Made by a program: the position numbers and the translations under genes. The notes under the pieces were generated by a model that was not told the DNA's origin, ran no database searches, and worked only from the letters and a program-made list of their open reading frames with translations. From assembly GCF_048323755.1 (NCBI RefSeq), contig NZ_JBLWFS010000018.1, forward strand, positions 24,686 through 88,685: 64,000 bases of DNA. Reading direction: 5' to 3'. Shown here piece after piece: positions 43,262 to 52,340 of the stretch. This DNA is from Alkalihalobacterium sp048323755. Its GTDB lineage: Bacteria; Bacillota; Bacilli; Bacillales; Bacillaceae_F. The stretch's first letter is position 1. Every line of letters starts with the position of its first letter.

Positions 43262-43288
43262 TAGAGGCTACTCTACAAGTAGCCTCTA
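43262..43288 (-). terminator. Terminator of the MFS transporter gene
   Basis: An 11-bp stem (TAGAGGCTACT and complement) with a 5-nt loop, then TTAGACTTTTTT on the minus strand. The gene's stop codon is part of the stem. Confidence 0.85.
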
Positions 43289-44464
43289 CGTTTTAGAATA
43301 TTCAACGGTTTCGCCAAGACGATTTTCCGTTAGTAATTTATAAATCATTAAACCGAAGAAACCAATAACCGATAGATAGCCTAAATAGCTATAGAGTTGG
43401 GCAACACTCGTACTTTGAATAACTAAGCCGCCAACGAAAGCACCGATAATACCTGAAATCCCGAAAAACGTTGTAATAAACAAGACGTGACCAGTTGCTT
43501 GTAACTCTTCAGGCACTAACTTGGAAACAATTTGAAAAGCTGCAATATAAAAGATTCCGAATGTGAGTCCATGTAAAGCTTGTAAAATGAGCAAGGTTTC
43601 AGGAATGGTAGCAGCTCCCATAAGAAACCAACGCACACTGTATAAAACAGCAGAAATCATTAAGAACGTTAACGGATTAAACTTTCTGAACCAAAAAGCT
43701 GCGGCAAAGAAAACGATCGCTTCGGACACAACTCCGATAAACCACGCCCAACCGATTAAAGACTCTTTTCCACCTAATTCAGTAACGAATATTCCAAGGT
43801 ACGTATCATTCGTACGGTGGGTAATCGAAATAAAAGTAATAATCAATAAAAACGTGAATAGACGTGGATTTGCTCCTATTTTAACAGCATTTAAGATCGT
43901 TACAGGTTTATTCGTCGCTTTAACATCGTCTATTGATAATACAAATATAAACGTAATAATAGCCATTACTAAAATAGGAAACATGATGTACTGGATGCCG
44001 ACGAACGTTAAATAATAACCCGCAAGTAACGATGCTGTCGCAAAACCTAAAGAGCCCCACATTCGAATTCGCCCGAAACTAACTTTATGTTGAAGAGCCG
44101 TTTTCTGTGAAAGGCTGTCACCTAAAGCTGTTACAGGGGCTAAAAACAAAAATAATACAAACATCATGATCGTATAGCCAACGAGGTTATTCATCTGAAA
44201 TAGTCCGATCGTCGCAACGAAAGTTCCGGCGACAACGATGATTAAAATTCGTTTAATCGTTTTAAATTTATCGCTCATAAAGCCCCAAAACGGCTGAGCA
44301 AAAATAGAAGCGAGCGGACCTACTGCTAAAAGAATTCCGAGCTCTTTTGCAGTCATTCCTTGATACCTAAAGTAAACCGGCATATAACTCATAACGATAG
44401 TCATGATTGAATAAGCAAAAAACAAATAAGCCATGAGCTTAAACACAGATCGTTTGGGTACCAT
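43286..44464 (-). CDS. MFS transporter (nucleoside/sugar:H+ symporter-like)
   Basis: A 392-residue, 12-helix major facilitator protein. The loop between helices 2 and 3 reads FWGFMSDKFKTIKR, the classic GxxSDxxxxRR-like MFS signature. FGRIRMWGSLGFA in helix 5 is typical of the MFS_1-like group related to B. subtilis YwbF and to bacterial maltose/nucleoside symporters. Substrate unknown. AAAGGAG lies about 11 nt before the ATG. A MITE copy lies just upstream. Confidence 0.87.
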   Translation of the reverse strand: MVPKRSVFKLMAYLFFAYSIMTIVMSYMPVYFRYQGMTAKELGILLAVGPLASIFAQPFWGFMSDKFKTIKRILIIVVAGTFVATIGLFQMNNLVGYTIMMFVLFLFLAPVTALGDSLSQKTALQHKVSFGRIRMWGSLGFATASLLAGYYLTFVGIQYIMFPILVMAIITFIFVLSIDDVKATNKPVTILNAVKIGANPRLFTFLLIITFISITHRTNDTYLGIFVTELGGKESLIGWAWFIGVVSEAIVFFAAAFWFRKFNPLTFLMISAVLYSVRWFLMGAATIPETLLILQALHGLTFGIFYIAAFQIVSKLVPEELQATGHVLFITTFFGISGIIGAFVGGLVIQSTSVAQLYSYLGYLSVIGFFGLMIYKLLTENRLGETVEYSKT

Positions 44465-44508
44465 ATTCCTCTACACTCCTTTCATATACACGCAATATCT
44501 TACTTTAA

Positions 44509-44637
44509 GGCTCTTTTCACCAAGATTGTGGCTCCTTGCTTTTGGACTGGAAGCCAAGCGAATCCTTGGCTCTTCACGCTATGCGTGAAGCTTTTGAAAA
44601 AAAAGGTCCAAAAGCAACAAAGTTTACGAAAACAGCC
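44509..44637 (-). repeat. Dispersed inverted-repeat (MITE-like) element, copy C, with target-site duplication
   Basis: A 129-bp non-coding element with ends GGCTCTTTTCACCAAG and TTTACGAAAACAGCC, inner blocks CTTTTGGAC and GGTCCAAAAG, and a central hairpin CTTCACGC-TAT-GCGTGAAG. It is flanked by a perfect 8-bp direct repeat TACTTTAA (44501-44508 and 44638-44645), the mark of transposition. Eight-bp duplications and GGCTCTTT-like ends are usual for ISL3-family elements, suggesting a transposase of that kind. Located between the MFS and ykuI-like genes. Confidence 0.85.
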
Positions 44638-44744
44638 TACTTTAAAGTAATTCTCTAAAATGAAACAGAGAAAACTCACCTTATAAAGGATAAAGGTTTT
44701 TTCTCGAATTTACTATAGTTTTAAAAATAATTAATATTTCACAA

Positions 44745-44790
44745 AAATAAAAAAGCCCCCAAATCCTTTAACAGATCACAGTTTGGGGGC
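44745..44790 (-). terminator. Terminator of the EAL-domain gene
   Basis: GCCCCCAAA and TTTGGGGGC pair perfectly around an 18-nt loop, followed on the minus strand by TTTTTTATTT. Confidence 0.9.
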
Positions 44791-44801
44791 AATTGTTAAA
44801 T

Positions 44802-46019
44802 TTACATTAATCCATCTTGCTCAAATAAGTATCTGTAGGGAATATCAACAAATAAAAATAAATGATCATCAATCGGATATGAATACGTTCTAATCATTTC
44901 ATCTTTTTCAATATCGGTATAAAGATCAGATAAAATCCCTTTTCGTTCGTAGTTCATCCGAACGATATTTTCTAGAAAATAAGGTCGCCAACTCCAGTTT
45001 TTAAAGCGGCTTCCTTCTAGTAAGTGCCATTTATCGTCTTCATCTTTAACAGCATTCCCAGATTGTTGATAACCATCATGGTCACATATGTATACACGAA
45101 ACGAAATGTCGCTCAATTCCTTGGCGATTTGCAAGACAACCTCGTCATAGCTATCGAGTGCCTTCACTTTCTTGACCGAGTTTCTTATCAACTGTGAAAG
45201 CTTCTCTGTTAATGAAATTTGTGCCTCAATCTTTTTTCGTTCATAGTGGATAAAATGGTGGAATTCTTTTTTTAGTGAACTTTTACAAAAATCGATTTCT
45301 TGAAAAGTTGGTTTAGGTCTAGATAGGTAGTACCCTTGGTAATAGTGCCCGCCATTTCTCCAAGCATAGTTCAGCTGATTAAAACTTCCTATTCCTTCAA
45401 ACATTAAGGTTGCCCCTATTTTTCTAGTAAGTAATGATAGAGAATAGAGGACATCACGATAGAGTTGTGGAAAAGCATCGCCTTCTAAAAACTCCAAATC
45501 TACTTTGACGATATTCGGTCTTAGCAACGCGATTTGGTCTAAGTTACTTCCTGTTTTACCGACATCATCAATAGCGATTTGAATTCCAAAACTTTGAATG
45601 TAAGTTAAGAGATGCTTTAAAGACGAAATATTGCCTTTAAAATCTTGCTCGGTAAATTCTATTACGATATTTGATAGTAAAAGTCCTTTTGATTCGTAGG
45701 ATTTTAAACTTTTTATTAGATGGTCTCCATTATTTTCTAAAATTTCATTCATATCTACATTGATAAACAGCTTTGCCTCTACGTCAAGTTCTAATAGTTT
45801 TTCAATCGCAAGGTGACATACATGTTCATCAACTTCTTGACGATACTCCTCTGGGATCGATTGATCTTTAAAGAACCAGCCCAAGCTTTGTACACCGTCG
45901 TCAACTTGGATACGTGCTAATGCTTCATAACCAATGACTAACTGCGTATCTGCACTTACGATCGGTTGGAAATATGGAACAATTTTATCTTTATTCATAA
46001 TGACATCTAATGCATCCAA
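44802..46019 (-). CDS. ykuI: EAL-domain protein, YkuI family
   Basis: A 405-residue protein closely similar to B. subtilis YkuI: an EAL domain (about 8-250, GYEALAR, NIVIEFTEQDF, IAIDDVGKTGSNLDQIALL) joined to a C-terminal PAS-like domain (SFRVYICDHDGYQQSG). YkuI binds c-di-GMP but hydrolysis has been hard to show, so a receptor role is possible. The start is TTG at 46019, 5-8 nt after GGAGGTGAT; this also removes an overlap with the upstream hydrolase gene and matches the YkuI N-terminus. Confidence 0.92.
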   Translation of the reverse strand: MDALDVIMNKDKIVPYFQPIVSADTQLVIGYEALARIQVDDGVQSLGWFFKDQSIPEEYRQEVDEHVCHLAIEKLLELDVEAKLFINVDMNEILENNGDHLIKSLKSYESKGLLLSNIVIEFTEQDFKGNISSLKHLLTYIQSFGIQIAIDDVGKTGSNLDQIALLRPNIVKVDLEFLEGDAFPQLYRDVLYSLSLLTRKIGATLMFEGIGSFNQLNYAWRNGGHYYQGYYLSRPKPTFQEIDFCKSSLKKEFHHFIHYERKKIEAQISLTEKLSQLIRNSVKKVKALDSYDEVVLQIAKELSDISFRVYICDHDGYQQSGNAVKDEDDKWHLLEGSRFKNWSWRPYFLENIVRMNYERKGILSDLYTDIEKDEMIRTYSYPIDDHLFLFVDIPYRYLFEQDGLM

Positions 46020-46071
46020 ATAATCACCTCCAAGTTTCAACAACAAGGACATCCATATTATAGCATACCAC

Positions 46072-46938
46072 CTAAGGGTTAGAACTTGGATGCGACTCAT
46101 CTTTATCTATAAATTTGACCATTTGCTCGGCTACTTCTTTCGGACGTTCTTCAGGTACTAAATGACCGGTTTCTTCAAATATCACGATATTCGCATTGGG
46201 TAAGTCCATCTGCAGCCTTTTTCCAATATAAAGCGGGATGACTGGATCATGTTTCCCCCATAGCAATAATACAGGTTGGTGAATTCTCTTTAGTTGCTCT
46301 GCTGTTAAATCACCTTCACGATGACGTAGCACCCGCATTAACGAGTGATAAAAACGTTCGTCTTTAAACGCTTTTGTATATTCACTAACATCCTGTTGAC
46401 TGACGGTTTCTTTATTATAAACGACATAGGATAAAGCATCTTTATAATCTCTTTTAATAAAAAAACTCTTCACAAGTCTTGGAGCAAACGGAATGTATGA
46501 AGCATAACGGTACTGCCTTTTCGCCCGCTTTAAATAACCTGAGCTTGATAGTAAGACAACTTTTTTGACTCGTTCAGGCTTTATTTTAGCCATATATAAA
46601 GCAACTTGACCACCCATTGAGTGACCCGTAGCTATTACTTCTTCGATTTTTAAAATGGTCATAAGCGAAAGAATAAGATGTGCATAATTATGAAAAGAAT
46701 AGAAAAAAGAATTTGACTTCTCACTTTTCCCGAACCCAGGTAAATCAATAGCTAGAACAGAATAATGTTTAGCTAAATACGGGATGAGGTGACGAAAACT
46801 ATAAGTCGATGAAACAAAACCATGAATTAGTACGATAACTGGCTTCCCAACTTTTTGTTCCTGATAGTAATATTCATAATGCACTCTCACATTATCCACT
46901 AGTAACGTTTCGACCTTTTCAAGATAGTGCTGTGTCAT
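46072..46938 (-). CDS. Alpha/beta-fold hydrolase
   Basis: A 288-residue hydrolase with the oxyanion region LIHGFVSS, nucleophile S107 in TGHSMGG, an acid in WGKHDPVIP and catalytic histidine in EETGHLVPEERP. It resembles esterases/epoxide-hydrolase-like enzymes of Bacillus; the substrate is unknown. It lies 52 bp upstream of ykuI in the same direction and may be co-transcribed. GAGAGGTGG precedes the ATG. Confidence 0.87.
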   Translation of the reverse strand: MTQHYLEKVETLLVDNVRVHYEYYYQEQKVGKPVIVLIHGFVSSTYSFRHLIPYLAKHYSVLAIDLPGFGKSEKSNSFFYSFHNYAHLILSLMTILKIEEVIATGHSMGGQVALYMAKIKPERVKKVVLLSSSGYLKRAKRQYRYASYIPFAPRLVKSFFIKRDYKDALSYVVYNKETVSQQDVSEYTKAFKDERFYHSLMRVLRHREGDLTAEQLKRIHQPVLLLWGKHDPVIPLYIGKRLQMDLPNANIVIFEETGHLVPEERPKEVAEQMVKFIDKDESHPSSNP

Positions 46939-47032
46939 CAGGAACCACCTCTCCCAATGTGTTTTTTACGTATAGGATGGCCTTTATTTTAGCAAACTAT
47001 AACACACCTAACTGATGTATAGGAGGGATAAA

Positions 47033-47233
47033 ATGAAAAATAACAATAAGCGAATTACAGTTGAACCACGTACAAAAGACTATGGATTAGAAGCAAAAAT
47101 TGACTTAGAATACACGAAGGATTATGGAGACGGTTTTGCGATGGAAGATGTGAGCGATGATGATCACAGTGACCTCCATGTCGATCCAGGTCCATTAAAA
47201 GACCGCATAGGAGTTCAAAAAAGAAACTTATAG
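47033..47233 (+). CDS. Small charged protein, 66 residues, unknown
   Basis: Begins MKNNNKRITVEPRTKDYG and contains a repeated LEYTKDYGDGF / acidic DVSDDDHSDLHVDPG region. No membrane helix or cysteine. AGGAGGG lies 6 nt before the ATG at 47033. Divergent from the hydrolase gene. I do not recognise the family. Confidence 0.62.
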   Translation: MKNNNKRITVEPRTKDYGLEAKIDLEYTKDYGDGFAMEDVSDDDHSDLHVDPGPLKDRIGVQKRNL

Positions 47234-47276
47234 AGGAGAAGAGCTTAGGGGCTTCTTATTATTACATTAAAATGGA

Positions 47277-47365
47277 AGGCTGACTCAATTAACTATTACT
47301 GAATATAGTTTTCGATTTTTCAAATTTTTCACTTGCAAAACCATTATGATGAAATGAGTCAGCCT
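47277..47365. terminator. Long-looped hairpin between convergent genes
   Basis: AGGCTGACTCA and its exact complement are separated by 67 nt, followed by CTTTTAAC on the plus strand. It is probably the terminator of the 66-residue gene and resembles the inverted repeat at 38831-38945 in having a very large loop. Confidence 0.5.
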
Positions 47366-47410
47366 CTTTTAACATTTTTGTACCTTTACGACAACAATTA
47401 TTGAGAAGTA

Positions 47411-48508
47411 CTACTCTTCTTTCAGTGGTTCAATAATCTTCTGGATCGTATCTTCTTGTAGCGCAAATAATTTATCTTTTATGATAATGATATCAGAATA
47501 TTCGTCAATCACATCTTGTGCTTCTTTCGCTTTCCTTAAATGTCCTGTACCTTCTTTCATGCAGTCTTTATAATTTTTTTCGCATTGATTAATGGCTGGC
47601 ATATCGGTTTCTTCTATACTGGGGTCAATACAAAATTCAAACATATCAATGACTTTATCCCGTTCACTTTTTGGATCAATTACATGCGGTGCAGTTCCGT
47701 CAAGAATAGCGATCTTTAAATCTTCAATAATGATCATATCGACACTTGAGGGATCGAAGCCACAAAGGAAGTATGTTACATCCATCCCGCGTTGAAGGGC
47801 TTCTGTCGCTACCTTACGCATTAACGTTGATTTACCGCTTCCAGATCGACCTTTTATTATATATCTCGTTTTTATATCTGCTGTTAGCTCTTCAATAAAA
47901 TGAACGGCCCCTTTTGGTGTAGCTGCACCGAAGAAAATTTGTTCTTTACTACCCACTTTCTTTTTCCCTTTTCTAGATTGAAAAATAGCCCGTTTCAGTT
48001 TATCGGTCACTTCGTTCGCTTTATTAAAGTCCATTGCAGACAAATAAATTTGCTCTTTCATTTCATGGTGTTCTTTAGCTTGCGAAAACCGTTCATAGGC
48101 AAGTTGGATTTGGTAGTCGCGCTCATGCTCTAACTGCTTGATTTGTTTAAGGAATTGGTCTGCCTTTTGGTTATCCATGGCTTTGTTAAAGTTAATAGAT
48201 ATAACTGTTTGCTCTGCAAAGTTCGTGTTGATATTCTTTAACATATCATAGGATACAACAGCTAATTTCAAATCTTGAATTCGTAAACCTTCAACATAAT
48301 CGTTGTTACTTGGGCTGTGGAAATATTCAACCGAATACTTGTTTTCCTTCAGTGCCTGACCAATCTTCTCAAGTGTCTCATGGCTTTGTTTCATTGAGAG
48401 ACCTTTTAATATAAACATACATTCAAACTGCTGAGCTAGTTCAGGTAAAACAGAAAAATATCCGACTCTCGTATGTCCACTAACATAAAACCTTCGATCC
48501 ATTTTCAT
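47411..48508 (-). CDS. P-loop ATPase of the PRK06851 type, function unknown
   Basis: A 365-residue protein common in spore-formers. The second half has a clear Walker A GRSGSGKST (about residue 220) followed by VTYFLCGFDPSSVDMIII; the first half has a diverged P-loop-like segment (YVSGHTRVGYFSVLPEL). The middle is a charged helical region. No experimentally known role. GGGTGGGG lies 7 nt before the ATG. Confidence 0.75.
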   Translation of the reverse strand: MKMDRRFYVSGHTRVGYFSVLPELAQQFECMFILKGLSMKQSHETLEKIGQALKENKYSVEYFHSPSNNDYVEGLRIQDLKLAVVSYDMLKNINTNFAEQTVISINFNKAMDNQKADQFLKQIKQLEHERDYQIQLAYERFSQAKEHHEMKEQIYLSAMDFNKANEVTDKLKRAIFQSRKGKKKVGSKEQIFFGAATPKGAVHFIEELTADIKTRYIIKGRSGSGKSTLMRKVATEALQRGMDVTYFLCGFDPSSVDMIIIEDLKIAILDGTAPHVIDPKSERDKVIDMFEFCIDPSIEETDMPAINQCEKNYKDCMKEGTGHLRKAKEAQDVIDEYSDIIIIKDKLFALQEDTIQKIIEPLKEE

Positions 48509-48694
48509 AAATAAACCCCACCCTAAGATTTTTTGAAAGGTGATAATACCGTTTCAAACATGAGATTATCATTATCCAAATTTTACATTGTGTAGTGCGT
48601 TGTTTTATTAGTAAAATATAGACATTAACCTATTTTAAACCTATGCAAAATTATTTAATTGGTGACAAAAATCGCACTATAAAAAGGTTGTTTA

Positions 48695-50236
48695 ATGATG
48701 ACTACATATCGTACGTTTATAAAATTATTATTAAGAAATTATATTATTGGATCACTCGTCTCAGTCTTCGGTGTAGGAACGGTTTTGATGTTTACCACGA
48801 TTGCTCTAACTAGAGATGACATTCCGTACCTTCTATTTGTTGTTTTTGTTTCATTCCTTATAATGCTAGCTTGTGAATTTATTAGTTTTGAACGACACAT
48901 TCGTCCAATTCGTATTGCTTTAATAAAGGATGCTCCTTCTTTAGAAGAACTTAAAAAAGCCTATATACAAACACATAAATTTCCTAAACTCACAGGGATT
49001 CGTATTTTAGGTCCTCATTTATTAGGACTCTCAATCCCAGCAATTGCAATTACACACTTTTTAATAGCTAATCAATACCTTGAAATTCCGTTTGAATATA
49101 TTTTCTATGGATGTGCTGCTGCGGTTTTAATCGCAAGTATCCATGCGATGCTTGAATACTTCCAAACCTCTTCGGCCATTATTCCTGTGCTAGAAGAGCT
49201 TCGAAACAAAGGTAAAATATTCCATGATATTGAATTGTCACTTGAAGGGCAAGTCCTTGTTTCCATCCGGACGAAATTCCAGCTAAGCGCTCTTCTCATT
49301 GGTGCCCTACCTCTCATGTTGTTTAGCTTGGCTACTTTTGTTCGTTTTTCAGACCACTCGAATTTTTTTATGGGACAATACTGGCTTTGGGCAGCCATTA
49401 TATTGACCTTAGGAATTGCCTTATCGTTATACGGTGCATGGTTGTTGTTTTCTACAGTTATGAGCCCCATCCAACATTTGCGTAATAATATGAAGCAAGT
49501 AGAGTCTGGGAACTTTACGATTAAGGCTAGCGATACCTATTCAGACGAGTTCTCTAATTTAATTAATGGATTTAACCATATGGTCAGAGGGTTAAACGAT
49601 CGCCAAAAGCTCAATGAACAATTGTTAGAAAGCTTTTTTGCAACTTTAGCCGCCGCACTTGATGCACGAGATCACTACACGGCAGGGCATTCCCTTCGTG
49701 TCGCTCACTATTCAATTGAAATAGGGAAGAAGGCGAACCTTTCTGAGAAAGAGCTTCTATTGCTAAAAAAGACAGCACTCCTTCATGATATCGGTAAAAT
49801 TGGTATTCCTGATCGTGTATTATTAAAGGCTGGTAAGTTAACAGAGGATGAATTTCGGATCATCCAGCAACATTCTGTTTTAGGGGAGGAAATCTTAAAG
49901 CAGGTTCAACCATCTGAAATGATGAAACCATTTTTACCTGGAGTTCGTTCTCATCATGAGCGGGTTGATGGAAAAGGTTATCCGGATCAATTAATAGGAG
50001 AAGAAATTCCCATATTAGGACGAATTATTGCTGTTGCTGATGCCTTTGATGCTATGACTTCAGATCGACCATATCGAAAAGGAATGCCCCCGCAAAAAGC
50101 ACTTGCTATATTAAAAAGTGGACGAGGAACACAATGGGAGTCAGAGTTTGTTGATCATATAGCGGAATGGTTAGAAGAACAAAATTATTCCATTAACAAA
50201 GAAGAATACAGAAAAAGCCCCATAAAAACAGGCTAG
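48695..50236 (+). CDS. HD-GYP domain protein with membrane sensor and HAMP
   Basis: A 513-residue signalling protein. Six or so hydrophobic segments fill residues 10-260, a HAMP linker follows (PIQHLRNNMKQVESGNF, about 265-315), then the HD-GYP phosphodiesterase domain with LLHDIGKIGIPD, SHHERVDGKGYP and DAMTSDRPYR, all catalytic parts intact. The HD-GYP family hydrolyses cyclic dinucleotides, usually c-di-GMP. Convergent with metA. Confidence 0.93.
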   Translation: MMTTYRTFIKLLLRNYIIGSLVSVFGVGTVLMFTTIALTRDDIPYLLFVVFVSFLIMLACEFISFERHIRPIRIALIKDAPSLEELKKAYIQTHKFPKLTGIRILGPHLLGLSIPAIAITHFLIANQYLEIPFEYIFYGCAAAVLIASIHAMLEYFQTSSAIIPVLEELRNKGKIFHDIELSLEGQVLVSIRTKFQLSALLIGALPLMLFSLATFVRFSDHSNFFMGQYWLWAAIILTLGIALSLYGAWLLFSTVMSPIQHLRNNMKQVESGNFTIKASDTYSDEFSNLINGFNHMVRGLNDRQKLNEQLLESFFATLAAALDARDHYTAGHSLRVAHYSIEIGKKANLSEKELLLLKKTALLHDIGKIGIPDRVLLKAGKLTEDEFRIIQQHSVLGEEILKQVQPSEMMKPFLPGVRSHHERVDGKGYPDQLIGEEIPILGRIIAVADAFDAMTSDRPYRKGMPPQKALAILKSGRGTQWESEFVDHIAEWLEEQNYSINKEEYRKSPIKTG

Positions 50237-50260
50237 CTCCATTTTTGAGCCAGCCTGTTT
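50228..50260. terminator. Bidirectional terminator between the HD-GYP gene and metA
   Basis: AACAGGCTAGCTC pairs with GAGCCAGCCTGTT (one mismatch) around a 7-nt loop, with T-rich exits on both strands. The HD-GYP stop codon TAG lies inside the stem, and the metA stop is 2 nt beyond. Confidence 0.85.
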
Positions 50261-50261
50261 A

Positions 50262-51176
50262 TCATTTTGATAGATCATATGGTGTTTCTTGATATACGTA
50301 ATAATTGAGCCAGTTTGAAAATAATAAATTAGAATGAGCTCGCCAACGCAATAACGGTTTTTCTTCCGCATCATCATTCGGAAAATAGTTAATCGGCATT
50401 TCTATACTGAGTCCTTTATTTACATCTCTTTCGTATTCATCTTGCAACGTCGTACAGTCATATTCAGAATGTCCAGACACAAATATCTGCTTTCCATTTC
50501 TTGAAGCAACGATATATACGCCAGCTTCGGTTGACTCACTAAGTATTTCCAAATCGGGTACCTTTTCAATATCTTCCTTTTTCACTTCAGTATGGCGCGA
50601 ATGAGGCGCTAGAAAGACATCATCAAAGCCCCTTAGCAATTTAATGTTGGATTCATTTTTTACATTATGAGGAAACACACCGAACATCTTTTTCTTAAGT
50701 GGATATTTTGGCACCCCATAATGGTAATACAGCCCTGCTTGTGCCCCCCAACAAATATGTAATGTTGAAGTCACATTGGAGATCGTCCATTCCATAATTT
50801 GTTTTAACTCATCCCAATAATTAACCTCTTCAAAAACTAACTTCTCAATAGGGGCCCCTGTAATAATCATACCGTCAAACTTTTGATTTTTAATATCTTC
50901 AAATGTTTTATAAAAAGAAGATAGGTGTTCTTCCGACGTATTTTTTGATTTATGTGTATCTGGATGTATAAATACTACATCTACTTGCAGAGGGGTATTA
51001 CCTAACAAACGAAGTAATTGAGTTTCGGTTACTTCTTTAATCGGCATCAAATTTAAAATAACAATTTTTAATGGACGAATATCTTGCTTATACGCCCTGC
51101 TTTCATCCATGACAAAGATATTTTCATTTGATAAAATTTCTTTTGCTGGTAAATGATCTGGAACTCTAATTGGCAT
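50262..51176 (-). CDS. metA: Homoserine O-acetyltransferase MetA
   Basis: A 304-residue MetA-type homoserine transacylase, first committed step of methionine synthesis from homoserine. Catalytic cysteine is C142 (HICWGAQAG), with the His-Glu pair in GHSEYD. Residue 111 is glutamate (GAPIEKLVF), the residue that makes MetA enzymes prefer acetyl-CoA over succinyl-CoA, so the product should be O-acetylhomoserine as in B. subtilis. No S-box riboswitch fits in the 80-bp upstream region. Confidence 0.93.
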   Translation of the reverse strand: MPIRVPDHLPAKEILSNENIFVMDESRAYKQDIRPLKIVILNLMPIKEVTETQLLRLLGNTPLQVDVVFIHPDTHKSKNTSEEHLSSFYKTFEDIKNQKFDGMIITGAPIEKLVFEEVNYWDELKQIMEWTISNVTSTLHICWGAQAGLYYHYGVPKYPLKKKMFGVFPHNVKNESNIKLLRGFDDVFLAPHSRHTEVKKEDIEKVPDLEILSESTEAGVYIVASRNGKQIFVSGHSEYDCTTLQDEYERDVNKGLSIEMPINYFPNDDAEEKPLLRWRAHSNLLFSNWLNYYVYQETPYDLSK

Positions 51177-51258
51177 TTTTCTAACTCCTTTTTGACAGGA
51201 TAAATCTTAGGTAAAACAACCATCCTAAACATAAATAAACATTAGGAGGAATTATATA

Positions 51259-51363
51259 ATGATTGGACCTGTTATTCGCAAAGTAGTCAAGCTTATCCTG
51301 ATAAAACAGGGAATTAAACTTCTTAATGGATTTCTTAATAAAAAACTAAAAAAAATGATGTAA
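51259..51363 (+). CDS. Tiny hydrophobic-basic peptide, 34 residues
   Basis: Frame MIGPVIRKVVKLILIKQG and onward to KKLKKMM, with AGGAGG 9 nt before the ATG. It is an amphipathic, strongly cationic peptide without cysteines. It could be a small membrane-active peptide or a regulatory leader; there is no direct evidence of function. Confidence 0.45.
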   Translation: MIGPVIRKVVKLILIKQGIKLLNGFLNKKLKKMM

Positions 51364-51488
51364 AAACTTTACCCTTTTAATTTATTAAATTATCATGAAT
51401 TTATATAATTCGCAATTGTTATTTTGTTTAGGTTTAAGTTGGGTGCTTATTTCTCTAGATTTTAGGCACCATTTATTGTAGGGCCTAA

Positions 51489-51605
51489 GGCTATTTTAGT
51501 AAACTTTGTTGCTTTTGGACCATTTTTCAACCCTTGAGTGAAAAGCCAAACTTCCGCTTGACTACGGTCCAAAAGCAAGGAGCAACACCCTTTGAGAAAA
51601 GAGCC
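51489..51605 (+). repeat. Dispersed inverted-repeat (MITE-like) element, copy D, 117 bp
   Basis: Starts GGCTATTTTAGTAAACTTTG and ends CTTTGAGAAAAGAGCC, i.e. the opposite orientation to copies B and C. The inner blocks GCTTTTGGACC and GGTCCAAAAGC are conserved. No clear 8-bp target duplication remains. It lies upstream of the ypeP-like gene. Confidence 0.78.
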
Positions 51606-51658
51606 TAACTTACTTATTACATAATACAGTCTAGTTAATTAATATCGAGGTGGATCGA

Positions 51659-52330
51659 ATGAAAGTCCGATTAGAATGGAACTATCAAATTCCAAAAAGT
51701 AAAAAAACATATTTGCTTACAACCGACTTTATGAGTATTCAAGATATTCTCTATATGACAAGGGATATTGAAAAAACCGGAAGAGTGAAACAGTTACAAT
51801 TTTTCGATCAAATGGAATCCGAATGGACTAAAAAAGAATTAGAAAAACTATTAGAAAAAGAAGCTGAAGAACCACAGCAAATTAGAGCCTATTTTGATGG
51901 AGGTTATGACAAGTCAACAAAAACAGCCGGGCTAGGCATCGTCATTTATTATGAAAAAGGTGGACAAAAATTTCGTATCCGAAAAAATGAACGGATAGAA
52001 GAAATAGAATCGAACAATGAAGCTGAATACGCTGCTCTATGGAACGTACTGTTACAGCTAGAAGAACTCGAAGTGCACCATACAGAACTCACGATAAAAG
52101 GTGACTCATTAGTCGTCATTAATCAATTAACAAACGAATGGCCTTGTTACGAGGAAGATTTAGAGCGCTGGTTAGAACGGATAGAGAAAAAAACAAAACA
52201 ACTAGGCTTCAAAGTAAACTATCAATCGGTAACGAGAAAAGAAAATCGGGAAGCTGATCAACTCGCTTCCCAAGCTCTAAACGAAATATTTATTTCTAGT
52301 CATTCTAATTTAAATGATGGAGAAAGCTAA
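51659..52330 (+). CDS. ypeP: RNase H-like protein, YpeP family
   Basis: A 223-residue protein with a C-terminal RNase H type 1 domain: YFDGGYD (first metal aspartate), NNEAEYAALW (glutamate), IKGDSLVVINQL (second aspartate) and ENREADQLAS (final aspartate), so the active-site residues are complete. The N-terminal 75 residues form a separate small module. B. subtilis YpeP has the same layout. The ATG at 51659 has GAGGTGG upstream. Expected to cut RNA in RNA-DNA hybrids. Confidence 0.87.
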   Translation: MKVRLEWNYQIPKSKKTYLLTTDFMSIQDILYMTRDIEKTGRVKQLQFFDQMESEWTKKELEKLLEKEAEEPQQIRAYFDGGYDKSTKTAGLGIVIYYEKGGQKFRIRKNERIEEIESNNEAEYAALWNVLLQLEELEVHHTELTIKGDSLVVINQLTNEWPCYEEDLERWLERIEKKTKQLGFKVNYQSVTRKENREADQLASQALNEIFISSHSNLNDGES

Positions 52331-52340
52331 TTTACTCTAA

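Noticed and set aside
51177..51258. S-box (SAM) riboswitch before metA
   Set aside because: The 82-bp region is too short and lacks the conserved S-box helices.
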